From assembly GCA_046351215.1 (NCBI GenBank), contig JAXLYX010000007.1:434001-498000 (forward strand): a DNA stretch of 64,000 nt, read 5' to 3'. Below the pieces are notes generated by a model. It ran no database searches, was not told the origin of the DNA, and was given only the letters and a program-made list of their open reading frames with translations. Position numbers and translations under genes: made by a program. Source of the stretch: JAXLYX01 sp046351215 (GTDB lineage Bacteria > Myxococcota_A > Polyangia > Polyangiales > Houyiibacteriaceae). Positions within the stretch are counted from its first letter, which is position 1, and each line of letters starts with the position of its first letter. Shown here in pieces: positions 1-8,582 of this stretch.

Positions 1-2
1 GA

Positions 3-251
3 GGCAAGGAGCTCTACTACTCGACCCACAAGCGCCGATGCGCCGACCGCGAGAGCTGCGCGAGCCTCTCCCCCGAGTGCGAGGCGCCGACGCGCAGCGG
101 CCGGGTGAATCACTTCGTCGTCTCGAGCGAGCCGATCCTCGGCGAGAACGTGTGGATCCCGCTCGGCCACTCGGAGGTCGTGGGAGTCGACGACCGCATG
201 AACCTGCACCACGGAAGCCTCGGGAGGCTCGTGCTCTCGGTCGTGGCGTAG
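3..251 (+). CDS. Class-II glutamine amidotransferase, C-terminal end (partial)
   Basis: Only the last 82 codons are in the window; the gene enters from the left edge and stops at TAG 249-251. The fragment carries a Cys-rich segment (four Cys between about residues 13 and 26) followed by a VVSSEPILGENVW stretch and a short hydrophobic end. The SSEP...W pattern is typical of the C-terminal part of class-II (Ntn-type) glutamine amidotransferases of the EgtC/YafJ kind, where it forms a core strand and turn after the catalytic domain. The N-terminal catalytic Cys would lie outside the window, so activity cannot be judged. The assignment is from pattern memory of the family and is moderately sure. 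Confidence 0.5.
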   Translation, partial: GKELYYSTHKRRCADRESCASLSPECEAPTRSGRVNHFVVSSEPILGENVWIPLGHSEVVGVDDRMNLHHGSLGRLVLSVVA

Positions 252-273
252 CCCCCCGGTCGAGCGAGGCGGC

Positions 274-756
274 TCAGCTTCCCGGTCGCGGGGAGATCTT
301 GGAGATCGACGCCTGCATGCGCAGCTCGGGGGGAATCGGCAGCCCGGCCGCCTCGAGCACCGAGACGGCATGGACGACGGCCTCGTCCCGGCTCGCGCAG
401 ACCCGCGTCGGAGCGGGCGGCTTCTTCAGCCAGTGCACGGCGGTGAGCACGCCCCGCAGGAACGCGCTCGGAGCCACGACGGCGCCCCCGAGGCTCCACT
501 GCTGCTGCAGCGGCGCCGTGCGCTCCGTCCACTCGCCCGCGAGCTTCCGCTGGCTCGGCGGAGCCTCGTCGAGCGCCGAGAGATCGGTGATCTGGAAGCT
601 CTTCTGGCCGGACCGCAGCGCGGCCTCGCAGACCCCGAGGGCCTTCACGTAGTCCGAGTCGGGGCACCGGCCCTTGCCGATCTCCATCACGATCAACGGG
701 AAATTCCGCGTGTCGACGCGGATCGTTCCGAACACGTACAGCTTGCGCTCGACCAA
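274..756 (-). CDS. STAS/SEC14-like protein of unknown role
   Basis: A 160-residue soluble protein with no signal peptide or membrane segment. The start chosen is TTG at 756, because GGAGG lies 7 bases upstream; an in-frame GTG at 783 would add nine residues. The N-terminal half (YVFGTIRVD, then LIVMEIGKG, then SFQITDLSALDEAP) alternates short strands and helices. It looks like the SpoIIAA/STAS-type fold found in many myxobacterial hypothetical proteins, where one domain of about 120 residues makes the whole protein. No catalytic motif is visible. It converges with the amidotransferase end (22 bp apart) and is divergent from dusB, so the context gives no function. Family call is tentative. Confidence 0.45.
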   Translation of the reverse strand: MVERKLYVFGTIRVDTRNFPLIVMEIGKGRCPDSDYVKALGVCEAALRSGQKSFQITDLSALDEAPPSQRKLAGEWTERTAPLQQQWSLGGAVVAPSAFLRGVLTAVHWLKKPPAPTRVCASRDEAVVHAVSVLEAAGLPIPPELRMQASISKISPRPGS

Positions 757-959
757 GGGGACCCCTCCGTGGATCGGACCCACAGGGTACCGTCCTGGAC
801 GATCGGCGGAAAGGCCTCCTCACCCTCGGCCCGTCCGCGTCTCGGGACATCCGCGTGAGGCCCGAGCGCTTCGATGCTAGATCCCGCGCCGTGCAGCCCC
901 AGTACAAGAGCGAGGTGAACCGGGACGTCCCCCCGGCTCGCCCGGGCGAATTCCAGCCC

Positions 960-2069
960 GTGCCCATCGGCCCGATGAACGTCTGGCCCCCGGTCGTCCT
1001 CGCGCCGATGGCGGGCGTCACGAACTGGCCGTTCCGCACGCTCTGCCGCGAGTACGGCGCGGGCCTCTACGTCAGCGAGATGATCACGGCGCGACCGCTC
1101 GTCGAAGGCGTCGGCAAGACGCTGAAGCTCGCCGATTTCGGCCCGGACGAGACGCCGCGCAGCCTCCAGCTCTACGGCGTCGACCCCTACTACGTCGGCG
1201 AGGCCGTGAAGCGCCTCGTGTCGGAGGGGCGGGTCGATCACATCGACATGAACTTCGGCTGCCCCGTGCCCAAGGTCACGCGCAAGGGCGGCGGCTCGGC
1301 CATTCCGGCGCGGCCCCGTCTCTTGGCGGCGATCGTCGGAGCCGCCGTGCGCAACGCCGGCTCGGTGCCGGTGACGATCAAGTTCCGCAAGGGCATCGAC
1401 GAGGACCTGCTCACCTACCTCGACGCGGGGCACATCGGGCAGGAGGAAGGCTGCGCCGCGGTCGCGCTCCATGCCCGCACGGCGGCCCAGCTCTACGACG
1501 GCCAGGCGGATTGGAGCGCGATCGGCGAGCTGAAGCAGGCGGTCACGCGCATCCCCGTGCTCGGCAACGGCGACATCTGGGAGGCGGAGGACGCCCTCCG
1601 CATGATGCGGCAGACGGGCTGCGACGGCGTGGTCGTCGGGCGCGGCTGCCTCGGCCGGCCCTGGCTCTTCCGCGACCTCGCCGACGTCTTCGACGGTCGC
1701 GAGCCCCAGGATCCCCCGACGTTCGGCGAAATCGCCGCGATCATGCACCGGCATGCCGACTTGCTCGGCGCGTGGATCGGCGAGGAGCCCGCCATGCGCA
1801 TGTTCCGAAAGCATGCTGCTTGGTACACCAAGGGCTTCCGTGGGAGCGCGAAGCTCCGCCAGGCCCTGATGCAGGTCGAAACGCTCGCCGAGCTCGACGC
1901 GCTGCTCGCGCTCGGCGAGCCGTCGGAGCCGTTTCCCCCGTCGGCGATGCGCGTGATCCGGGGCAAGACCGGTGGCACGCAGAAGGTCGTCCTCCCGCAG
2001 GGATTCCTCCTGAACCGCTTCGAGGACGCGAGCGTCCCGGAAGAGGCCGATCTCGTCTCGGGCGGCTGA
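960..2069 (+). CDS. dusB: tRNA-dihydrouridine synthase, DusB type
   Basis: An FMN-dependent enzyme that reduces uridine to dihydrouridine in tRNA D-loops, in the cytoplasm. The TIM barrel opens with LAPMAGVTNWPFR, carries the active-site Cys in MNFGCPVPKVTRKGGG, and has the HARTAAQLYDGQADW and VLGNGDIW segments plus the GVVVGRGCLGRPW phosphate-binding loop; all are hallmarks of DusB. The C-terminal helical tRNA-binding part is complete. The start is unsure. GTG at 960 puts IGPMNVWPPVV just before the barrel, as in relatives, but in-frame GTGs at 915 and 855 would add up to 35 residues of low-complexity sequence with no good ribosome site. It appears to be transcribed alone and is followed by a strong hairpin. 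Confidence 0.93.
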   Translation: MPIGPMNVWPPVVLAPMAGVTNWPFRTLCREYGAGLYVSEMITARPLVEGVGKTLKLADFGPDETPRSLQLYGVDPYYVGEAVKRLVSEGRVDHIDMNFGCPVPKVTRKGGGSAIPARPRLLAAIVGAAVRNAGSVPVTIKFRKGIDEDLLTYLDAGHIGQEEGCAAVALHARTAAQLYDGQADWSAIGELKQAVTRIPVLGNGDIWEAEDALRMMRQTGCDGVVVGRGCLGRPWLFRDLADVFDGREPQDPPTFGEIAAIMHRHADLLGAWIGEEPAMRMFRKHAAWYTKGFRGSAKLRQALMQVETLAELDALLALGEPSEPFPPSAMRVIRGKTGGTQKVVLPQGFLLNRFEDASVPEEADLVSGG

Positions 2070-2090
2070 GCTGCCGCCCCGGGCCCGGGT

Positions 2091-2119
2091 CGGTCGGTCC
2101 CCTCCGGGGTGGCCGACCG
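2091..2119 (+). terminator. Hairpin after dusB
   Basis: CGGTCGG (2091-2097) pairs perfectly with CCGACCG (2113-2119), and an inner CCCC/GGGG adds four pairs around a TCC loop. It begins 21 bases after the dusB stop codon. There is no T-run, which is common for terminator-like hairpins in very GC-rich genomes. Confidence 0.5.
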
Positions 2120-2437
2120 CGCCCACACGTCCCACACGACGCACGGCTCCCGTGACCCTACAGACGTGACGCGCGGCCGCCGGTCCGCGTATCATCCATC
2201 GATGCGTACGGGGGATACGCCGCTTTCCACCCCCCTCTCGAGACGACGGGGGCAGGCCTGCGTACGACCGATCCAGCCCTGGATCCGGTCGTCGCCGAGG
2301 GCCGGGAAGAGCTCCGTCGCCAGGACGACTACTACGCGGTCGCCCGCCTCCGCTGGGGCCTCGCGTGGTTCTGGATCCTCTGGCTCGGCTCGTTCTCGCT
2401 CGACGCCCTCGCCTGCTTCGGCCTGCACCTCGGCGAG

Positions 2438-3886
2438 ATGAGCGATTGCCTCTGGGCACGCCTCGTGCCGGTGCCCTACGCGACCTACCTGCACCTCCGC
2501 GCGTTTCGACAGCCGCTGCTCCCCGAGCGGCGCGTGGTCCGCTCGCTCGGCCTCTTCAACGTGCAGCTCGCGATCTGGCTCTCGCTCCTCGCCGTCGTCA
2601 CCGGCGGCCTGACGAGCCCGCTCCAGGCCACGGTGATGTTCGTGCCGCTCACGATCATGATCATCCCTTCCGAGTGGAAGCGGACCGCGTGGCAGTTCAC
2701 GGGCGTCCTCGTCTCCTACCTGCTCACGATGGTCGTCGGCTCCGCGCTCCGCTTCGGGAACGGCCCGTTCGGCGATCCGCAGGTGCTCCTGACCTTCGCC
2801 TTCTGGTTCATGGTGATCTTCGGCATGGCGGCGAGCATGACCCTCGTCTCGCACATGCTCTGGACGCTGCGCCGGGAGGTCTTCGAGGCGAAGAGCGTCG
2901 GCAAGTACCGGCTGAAGCGCCTGCTCGGACGCGGGGGCATGGGCGAGGTCTGGGCCGCGTACCACGCGGGGCTGCGCCGCGAGGTGGCGCTCAAGCTGCT
3001 GAACGTCGGGGACGAGCGAGGTCCGGTCGCGGCGAAGCGCTTCGAGCGCGAGGTCCACGCGATGACGAAGCTCACGCATCCGAACACGGTGCGGGTCTTC
3101 GACTTCGGCGCGGCCGACGGAGGCCTCATGTACTACGCGATGGAGCTGCTCGAGGGCGAGCATCTCGGTCGCCTCGTGAAGCGCGAGGGCCCCCTACCTC
3201 CCGCGCGCGTCCGCCATTTCGCGCTCCAGGCCTCGCGGGCGCTCGGAGAGGCGCACGATTTCGGCATCGTGCACCGCGACGTCAAACCGGAGAACCTCTT
3301 CATCACGACCGCCGGCGGCGAGCGCGACTACCTGAAGGTCCTCGACTTCGGCATCGCGACCCACGTCGATCACGACGGCCACAAGCTCACGCAGACGGGC
3401 TCGGTCGCGGGCACCCCCGGCACGGTCAGCCCGGAGGTCATCCAGGGCCGGCCGGCGACGCCCGCTTCCGACGTGTATTCGCTCGGCGCGGTGATGTACC
3501 TGATGCTCACCGGCACCCTGCCCTTCGACTCCGAGCAGGTGATGACGGTGATGCTCGCCCACCTGCACGACACGCCGATCCCGCCGAGCGTGCGACGCGG
3601 CGAGCCCGTGGCCACCGATCTCGAGACGCTCGTGCTCCGCTGCCTCGACAAGGAGCCCACGAACCGGTTCAAGGACGGCCGTGCGCTCGCGGACGCCCTC
3701 GTCTCGTGCACCGGCCTCGGCACCTGGAATCCGGCCGACGCCCCCCTGCCGACGCCGCTCAAGACGCGCGAGCGGCTGATGACGCCGACCCCGGACGCGA
3801 GGACCCGCCCGCTCGCGATCACGCGCTCGACGCCCCCGCCGGCGTCCGTGACCCCCGCTCGGAAGGTCGAGCCCGGGCCGAGCTGA
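2438..3886 (+). CDS. Membrane-anchored Ser/Thr protein kinase (N-terminus interrupted)
   Basis: From ATG 2438 the product is 482 residues: about four membrane helices within residues 40-142, then a cytoplasmic eukaryotic-type kinase domain from about 157. Visible are the glycine loop LGRGGMGEVW (163-172), Lys186, HRDVKPEN (279-286), LDFGIA (302-307) and SPE (331-333) in place of APE, with a Pro/Thr-rich tail after about 440. It is therefore an apparently active Hanks-type kinase with an integral membrane N-terminus. The same frame stays open upstream to 2156 and encodes another hydrophobic helix (LAWFWILWLG) at about 2366-2395, but holds no ATG, GTG or TTG. The true protein is therefore probably longer, starting at ATG 2202 in another frame if a base is missing from a homopolymer. 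Seven bases separate its stop from the convergent mrfB stop. Confidence 0.9.
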   Translation: MSDCLWARLVPVPYATYLHLRAFRQPLLPERRVVRSLGLFNVQLAIWLSLLAVVTGGLTSPLQATVMFVPLTIMIIPSEWKRTAWQFTGVLVSYLLTMVVGSALRFGNGPFGDPQVLLTFAFWFMVIFGMAASMTLVSHMLWTLRREVFEAKSVGKYRLKRLLGRGGMGEVWAAYHAGLRREVALKLLNVGDERGPVAAKRFEREVHAMTKLTHPNTVRVFDFGAADGGLMYYAMELLEGEHLGRLVKREGPLPPARVRHFALQASRALGEAHDFGIVHRDVKPENLFITTAGGERDYLKVLDFGIATHVDHDGHKLTQTGSVAGTPGTVSPEVIQGRPATPASDVYSLGAVMYLMLTGTLPFDSEQVMTVMLAHLHDTPIPPSVRRGEPVATDLETLVLRCLDKEPTNRFKDGRALADALVSCTGLGTWNPADAPLPTPLKTRERLMTPTPDARTRPLAITRSTPPPASVTPARKVEPGPS

Positions 3887-3893
3887 GGCTCGC

Positions 3894-5261
3894 TCAATCC
3901 GCGAAGAGGCCCGCCTTCTTCGCGAGGCGTGCCACGCGTCGCCCGCAGGCCTCGTCGCCCTCGGCCGCGGCCGTCTTCCGCGCATGGGCGAGCGCCTTCG
4001 CGGGATCGTTCGCGCGATGCTCGTAGTGCTTGCTGAGCGCGAGGTGGATCGCGGCGGTCGCGGCCTCGTCCTCGGCCTCGGAGAGCGCACGCAGGAGCGA
4101 CCGCTCCTCGGCCTCGACGTCTCCCGAACGTCGCGCGAGCCGCGCCGTCAGCACGAGCGCCTCGGCCGCCGTCCGGCCCTCCGATTCCTCCGCCACGCGG
4201 GACGCGAAACGCCGCACGAGCTCGTCGTCGCGGGCCTTCACCCCGATGCGCGCGCAGGCGAGTCGATCCTCGGCCGTCGCCGTCTCGTCGGCGTCGGCGA
4301 GGCGTGCCCCGAGCCGACCGAGCATCGCCGGCATGGCGAGGAGGTCGAGCGCGTTGTGCTCGATCACCCGACCCATGTCGGGATGGTGCCCGCGGCGGAG
4401 CCATTCGAGGTAGATGGCAGGGATCTGCGAGCCGTCCACGTCGCCTTCGCGCACGTGGCCGAGCACCGCGCGCTCGACCTCGACGAGCCGCACGGACTCG
4501 AGTCGTTGGCGCAGCAAGCGTCGCGCCCCGTGGACGAGGTCGAGATGGATCGCGGGCTCGGGCACCGGCATGCGGTTCATCACGAAGCGCGTGCGGAGGA
4601 GCGGCCAGTCGAAGCTCTTGCCGTTGAACGTCACGAGCGCCGAGGCTTCCGCGAGGAGGGAGCGGACGCGCTCGAGGATCGGGGCCTCTTCCCCGAATCC
4701 ACGCAGGAAGAGCTGCTCGACGCGGAGCGACTCCCCCTCGAACCACGCCATGCCGACGAGGAAGGGGATGGTCCCCGTGCCTCCCGCGAGCCCCGTGGTC
4801 TCGGTGTCGAGGAAGACGAAGCGCGAGGGATCGACCTCGCCGAGGCGCTCGTCGAGACCGAAGCGGGCGACGATCGACGGATCGAGCGAGCGCGCGCTGC
4901 CGATGGGCACGTCGCCGTGCCTGTGGCCGCCGGCGAACGATTGGGCGATGCGGTGGAGGCGGCCGAGCGGGGTCTCCTCGATCGCGCCGGGCAGCTCGAC
5001 CGTGGGGACCTCGGCGACGGGACGGGCGGCGCGATGGCGGGCCTCGCGCTCGCCCTTGGAACGCAGCGCCGCGCGGAACGCGTCCCAGCGAGAATCCTCG
5101 TCCGCGGGCGGGCCCGGCTCGTCCGGCACGAAGCGGGCCTCCTGCGCAGGCGCAAGGGGCTCCGGCTCGTCCGGAGCGTCGGAGACGAGCGTACCCTTCC
5201 CCGCGAGCCCTCCGGGCCCGAGCGTGCTCCGCAGACGGTCGAGCTTCCGCGAGATCGACAT
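3894..5261 (-). CDS. mrfB: MrfB/YprB-like DEDD 3'-5' exonuclease
   Basis: A 455-residue protein with an RNase H-fold exonuclease domain in the middle and an alpha-helical repeat region at the end. Acidic catalytic residues are visible in FLDTETTGL (Asp152, Glu154), TFNGKSFDWP (Asp218) and IEHNALDLLAM (Asp306). The first 95 residues are charged, low complexity and probably disordered. In Bacillus subtilis the YprB homologue (MrfB) works with helicase YprA (MrfA) to remove mitomycin-type DNA adducts independently of UvrABC. The same helicase-exonuclease pair is seen here. Its ATG overlaps the helicase stop by one base (TGATG), so the two are almost surely translated together. Family and pairing are clear; the substrate is inferred from the Bacillus work. 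Confidence 0.85.
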   Translation of the reverse strand: MSISRKLDRLRSTLGPGGLAGKGTLVSDAPDEPEPLAPAQEARFVPDEPGPPADEDSRWDAFRAALRSKGEREARHRAARPVAEVPTVELPGAIEETPLGRLHRIAQSFAGGHRHGDVPIGSARSLDPSIVARFGLDERLGEVDPSRFVFLDTETTGLAGGTGTIPFLVGMAWFEGESLRVEQLFLRGFGEEAPILERVRSLLAEASALVTFNGKSFDWPLLRTRFVMNRMPVPEPAIHLDLVHGARRLLRQRLESVRLVEVERAVLGHVREGDVDGSQIPAIYLEWLRRGHHPDMGRVIEHNALDLLAMPAMLGRLGARLADADETATAEDRLACARIGVKARDDELVRRFASRVAEESEGRTAAEALVLTARLARRSGDVEAEERSLLRALSEAEDEAATAAIHLALSKHYEHRANDPAKALAHARKTAAAEGDEACGRRVARLAKKAGLFAD

Positions 5262-7687
5262 CAGTGGATCCCCGCGACTCCGATCGCCGTGAGGATCGAG
5301 AGCACGCGCGCCTTGCGGCCGTCGAGATGCGCCTCGCCCCCCGCCCCGGGCTCGCCGCCCGCCTCGGGTCCGATGCAGGCGGGGCAGCCGTCCTCGCAGG
5401 GGCAGGCCTCGATCAGGGCGCGGCTCCGGCGCAGCAGCGCCTCGCGCTCGTCGAAGAGCCTCGGGGCGAGGCCGATGCCGCCCGGGACCTGGTCGTAGAG
5501 GAAGATCGTCGGATCGAAGCCCGGCCCCTCGCCCTTCTGCGGAGGCAGGTCCGGATCGCTGCGGTCGCCGAGGGTGCGACCGAGATCGTGCGGATCGACC
5601 ATGAGACCGACGGCCCCGATCGTGTGCATCGCCCGCGAGAGCGCGCGGAGCGCGTCGATGACGACGGCCCTCGGCTCGCGCCTCGACTGGACGAAGTCCT
5701 CGGGGAACGTGAGCCAGAAGCTCGAGGTGTGCTTCTGCAGCTCGGGCAGGTGCACGTCGCCGTAGCCCACGTTCTCGTGCGTGTGGAACTTGATCTTCTT
5801 GTAGCCGACCACCTTCTCGATCACCGAGACCTCGCCGAGGCCCGCCTGGATCACGGCGCCTCCGAGCGAGACGTCGGTCGACTCGTCGACGTGGAGGACC
5901 GTGACCTTCGTGTGGGTCATGGCCGTCGTGTAGTAGTCGGGCTCGACCTTGCGGATGAACGCCTTGTGGTTCTCGAAGTCGAGGCGCTCGACCTGGTACT
6001 GCTCGCCCTCGTGCTGGTAGATGGCCTGCTCGTGCAGCATCGTGTGGGTGCTGCGGAAGTCCATCTCGGCGATCGTGCGGTTCCCGTCGAGATCGATGAT
6101 CACGAAGTTGTCCCAGCCGACGGAGCGCAGCGAGACGGAGTTCGCGGGGTAGGCGTCGCTCGCCCAGTGGTAGACGCGACGTCCGTGCGGCCCCGGAACG
6201 GCCTGCACGACGCGGTTCTCCGCGAGGAAGGCGAGCGCGTCCGCTAGCGCCTCGGGCGCCAGGTCGCCGAAGCGGTCGCCCTCGTCGAAGGGGAGCTCGA
6301 AGCTCGCGCACTTCAGGTGCGAGAGGAGGATCTCGACGTTGTCGGGATCGATGCGCGCCTCCTCGATGGGCGCGCGCAGGACGATCTCGGGACCGAGCGC
6401 GACGTATTGGTCGAGCGGTGCGCTCGAGGCGACGAGGACGGCGAGCGACTCGCCCTTGCGACGCCCCGCACGGCCGAAGCGCTGCCAGAGCGCGGCCATC
6501 GTGCCCGGGTAGCCGGCGCAGACGACCGCGTCGAGCGAGCCGATGTCGATGCCGAGCTCGAGCGCGTTCGTGCTGACGACGCAGCGGATGTCGCCGTTTC
6601 GCAGGCCCGCCTCGATGCGCCTCCGCGTCTCGGGCAGGTAGCCGCCGCGGTAGGCCTGGATCGCGTTCGGATCGATGTGGTCCTTCTCGAGCTTGTCCCG
6701 GAGGTACTTGAGCATCGTCTCGACGCCGTTGCGGCTCTGGCCGAAGACGAGCGTCGGGACCTCCGCGCGCACGAGGTCGCACGTGAGCCGGACCGCGGTC
6801 TTGAGGTAGCTCGCCCGCACGCCGAGCTCGGCGTTCACGACGGGCGGGTTGTAGACGACGACGCGACGCGGGCCGCGCGGCGCCCCGTTCTCGCCGACGA
6901 GCGCGACGTCGCGACCGATCATGCGCGAGGCGTGCTCCTCCGGGTTGCCGATGGTCGCCGACGCCATGAGGTAGACCGGCTTGGCGCCGTGGAAACGCGC
7001 GATCCGATCGAGCCTCCGGAGGACGTTCGCGAGGTGCGAGCCGAACACGCCCCGGTAGGTGTGGAGCTCGTCGATGACGACGTAGCGGAGGTTCGCGAAG
7101 AAGCGGGCCCACGAGGCGTGGTGGGGGAGGATGCCCGCGTGGAGCATGTCCGGATTCGTGAGGATCACGCCGCTCTTCTCGCGGGCCGCGCGTCGCGCGT
7201 CGCCGGGCGTGTCCCCGTCGTACGTGATCGCGCCCTGGGAGAGCCCCGCCTCGCGCAGGGTCGCGCGCAGCGCCTCCTCCTGATCCCGCGAGAGGGCCTT
7301 CGTCGGGAAGAGGTAGAGCGCGCGGGCGCTCGGCTCGCGCGCCATCGCGTCGAGGACCGGCAGGTTGTAGCAGAGGCTCTTGCCCGAGGCGGTCGGCGTC
7401 GCGACGACGAAATCGCGTCCGCTCGCGGCGAGCTCGAACGCACGCGCCTGGTGCGCGTAGAGCTTGTCGACCCCGCGAGCGAAGAGCGCGTCGCGCACGC
7501 CGGGATGGAGCGCGGCGGGCACGGCGGCGAAGCTGCCTTCGTCGCCCTCGAGCTGCTCCTCGAGCGTGACGTTCCGGACGAGCCCCGAGCTCTCCCAATG
7601 CGAGAGCACGGAGGCGAGCCCCCGTCCCTTCTCCCACGGGCGGCGTCTGCCTCCCGTGAACCCTTCCGGCGCGTTCCCTGCACCCAT
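5261..7687 (-). CDS. mrfA: MrfA/YprA-like DEAD/DEAH-box helicase with C-terminal Zn domain
   Basis: An 808-residue superfamily-2 helicase. The Q-motif region (LYAHQARAFEL) is followed by Walker A TPTASGKS (98-105), DELH (206-209), SATIGNP (motif III), the STNALELGIDIG segment (motif V) and QRFGRAGRR (motif VI). The C-terminal third is the DUF1998-type module ending in the cysteine cluster CPCEDGCPAC (762-771), expected to bind zinc. This architecture is that of B. subtilis YprA/MrfA, a 3'-5' helicase needed for mitomycin C repair. ATG 7687 is chosen; an ATG at 7720 would add 11 residues with no better ribosome site. The gene is coupled to mrfB through TGATG. No LexA-type box could be recognised upstream. 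Confidence 0.87.
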   Translation of the reverse strand: MGAGNAPEGFTGGRRRPWEKGRGLASVLSHWESSGLVRNVTLEEQLEGDEGSFAAVPAALHPGVRDALFARGVDKLYAHQARAFELAASGRDFVVATPTASGKSLCYNLPVLDAMAREPSARALYLFPTKALSRDQEEALRATLREAGLSQGAITYDGDTPGDARRAAREKSGVILTNPDMLHAGILPHHASWARFFANLRYVVIDELHTYRGVFGSHLANVLRRLDRIARFHGAKPVYLMASATIGNPEEHASRMIGRDVALVGENGAPRGPRRVVVYNPPVVNAELGVRASYLKTAVRLTCDLVRAEVPTLVFGQSRNGVETMLKYLRDKLEKDHIDPNAIQAYRGGYLPETRRRIEAGLRNGDIRCVVSTNALELGIDIGSLDAVVCAGYPGTMAALWQRFGRAGRRKGESLAVLVASSAPLDQYVALGPEIVLRAPIEEARIDPDNVEILLSHLKCASFELPFDEGDRFGDLAPEALADALAFLAENRVVQAVPGPHGRRVYHWASDAYPANSVSLRSVGWDNFVIIDLDGNRTIAEMDFRSTHTMLHEQAIYQHEGEQYQVERLDFENHKAFIRKVEPDYYTTAMTHTKVTVLHVDESTDVSLGGAVIQAGLGEVSVIEKVVGYKKIKFHTHENVGYGDVHLPELQKHTSSFWLTFPEDFVQSRREPRAVVIDALRALSRAMHTIGAVGLMVDPHDLGRTLGDRSDPDLPPQKGEGPGFDPTIFLYDQVPGGIGLAPRLFDEREALLRRSRALIEACPCEDGCPACIGPEAGGEPGAGGEAHLDGRKARVLSILTAIGVAGIH

Positions 7688-7798
7688 GCGCAGCACTGTA
7701 CAGGCGCACAGGTCGCGCATCAAGAAGGCGCGGCCCCTTCCGTGCGGCGATCGACCCGCGAGAGGCGCGATCCGAGGTTCCGGGCTAGAACCGCGGCC

Positions 7799-8557
7799 AT
7801 GTCGAAGCGCCTCGTCCTCGCCCTCGTCCTGCTCCCGGCCCTGGCCTGCGATCGCGGGCCGTCGGGAGGCCACGGCCGCTCCGAGCAGCTCGGCGGCGAG
7901 GTGCCGAACGTCGCACCGCCGACCGGGCCGCGCGACGTGATCACCGGCGGCGGCGCGATGCCCCCTGGGCATCCGTCGACCGGCGCCCCGGGTGCGATGC
8001 CGCCCGGGCATCCCGCTGCCCAGGGCGGCGAGCCCGGCGCCGCGACCGCGACGCCCGCCTCCGACTCCTACGACCCCGCGCATCCGTCGGTCGCCGGCAT
8101 CACCTTCGCCGTGCCGCCCCCGTTCTCGTTCCGAAGGCCCGAGCAGACGATGCGGCTCGCCGAGTACGTCGTGCCGGAGCGCGCCGGCGAGACGGCCGCG
8201 ACGATGACGGTGCACCACTTCCCAGGCATGGGCGGCTCGATCGAGAGCAACGTCGACCGCTGGGTGAACCAGTTCACGCAGCCCGATGGGCGCCCGAGCC
8301 GCCAGGCCGCGCGCGTGACGAACCGCACGGTGAACGGCGTCGAGATCACGGTCGTCGACGTGACGGGCACGTTCGGCGCGGCCGCGGGCATGCCCGGTCA
8401 GCCCTTCGAGCCGCTCGCGAACCAGCGCCTCCTCGGCGCGATCGTGAACGCTCCCGAAGGCCCCGTCTTCTTCAAGCTCACGGGCGATGCGCGCGTCGTC
8501 GCGCGCGCGGAGACCGCGTTCGACTCGCTCCTCGGGAGCATCGCGCCGGGCCACTGA
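7799..8557 (+). CDS. Predicted lipoprotein, unknown function
   Basis: 252 residues. A signal peptide with lipobox LPALAC puts the lipidated Cys at about residue 17. A Pro/Gly/Ala-rich linker of about 60 residues contains two near-copies of AMPPGHP (about residues 49-55 and 61-67). A compact domain follows (about 90-250) that starts SVAGITFAVPPPFSF and has the alternating strands of a small beta-rich fold. No enzyme motif is visible. Similar linker-plus-domain lipoproteins are common in myxobacteria. It is divergent from mrfA (111 bp between starts) and converges on the SDR gene 25 bp away, so neighbours do not suggest a role. Confidence 0.7.
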   Translation: MSKRLVLALVLLPALACDRGPSGGHGRSEQLGGEVPNVAPPTGPRDVITGGGAMPPGHPSTGAPGAMPPGHPAAQGGEPGAATATPASDSYDPAHPSVAGITFAVPPPFSFRRPEQTMRLAEYVVPERAGETAATMTVHHFPGMGGSIESNVDRWVNQFTQPDGRPSRQAARVTNRTVNGVEITVVDVTGTFGAAAGMPGQPFEPLANQRLLGAIVNAPEGPVFFKLTGDARVVARAETAFDSLLGSIAPGH

Positions 8558-8582
8558 GCCGAAGCGCGCGACGGCGTCCGCC

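Noticed and set aside
6317..7798. A long plus-strand frame running into the lipoprotein gene
   Set aside because: It lies opposite mrfA and gives Arg/Asp/Val-rich sequence with no domain. The real product starts at ATG 7799, where a signal peptide begins.
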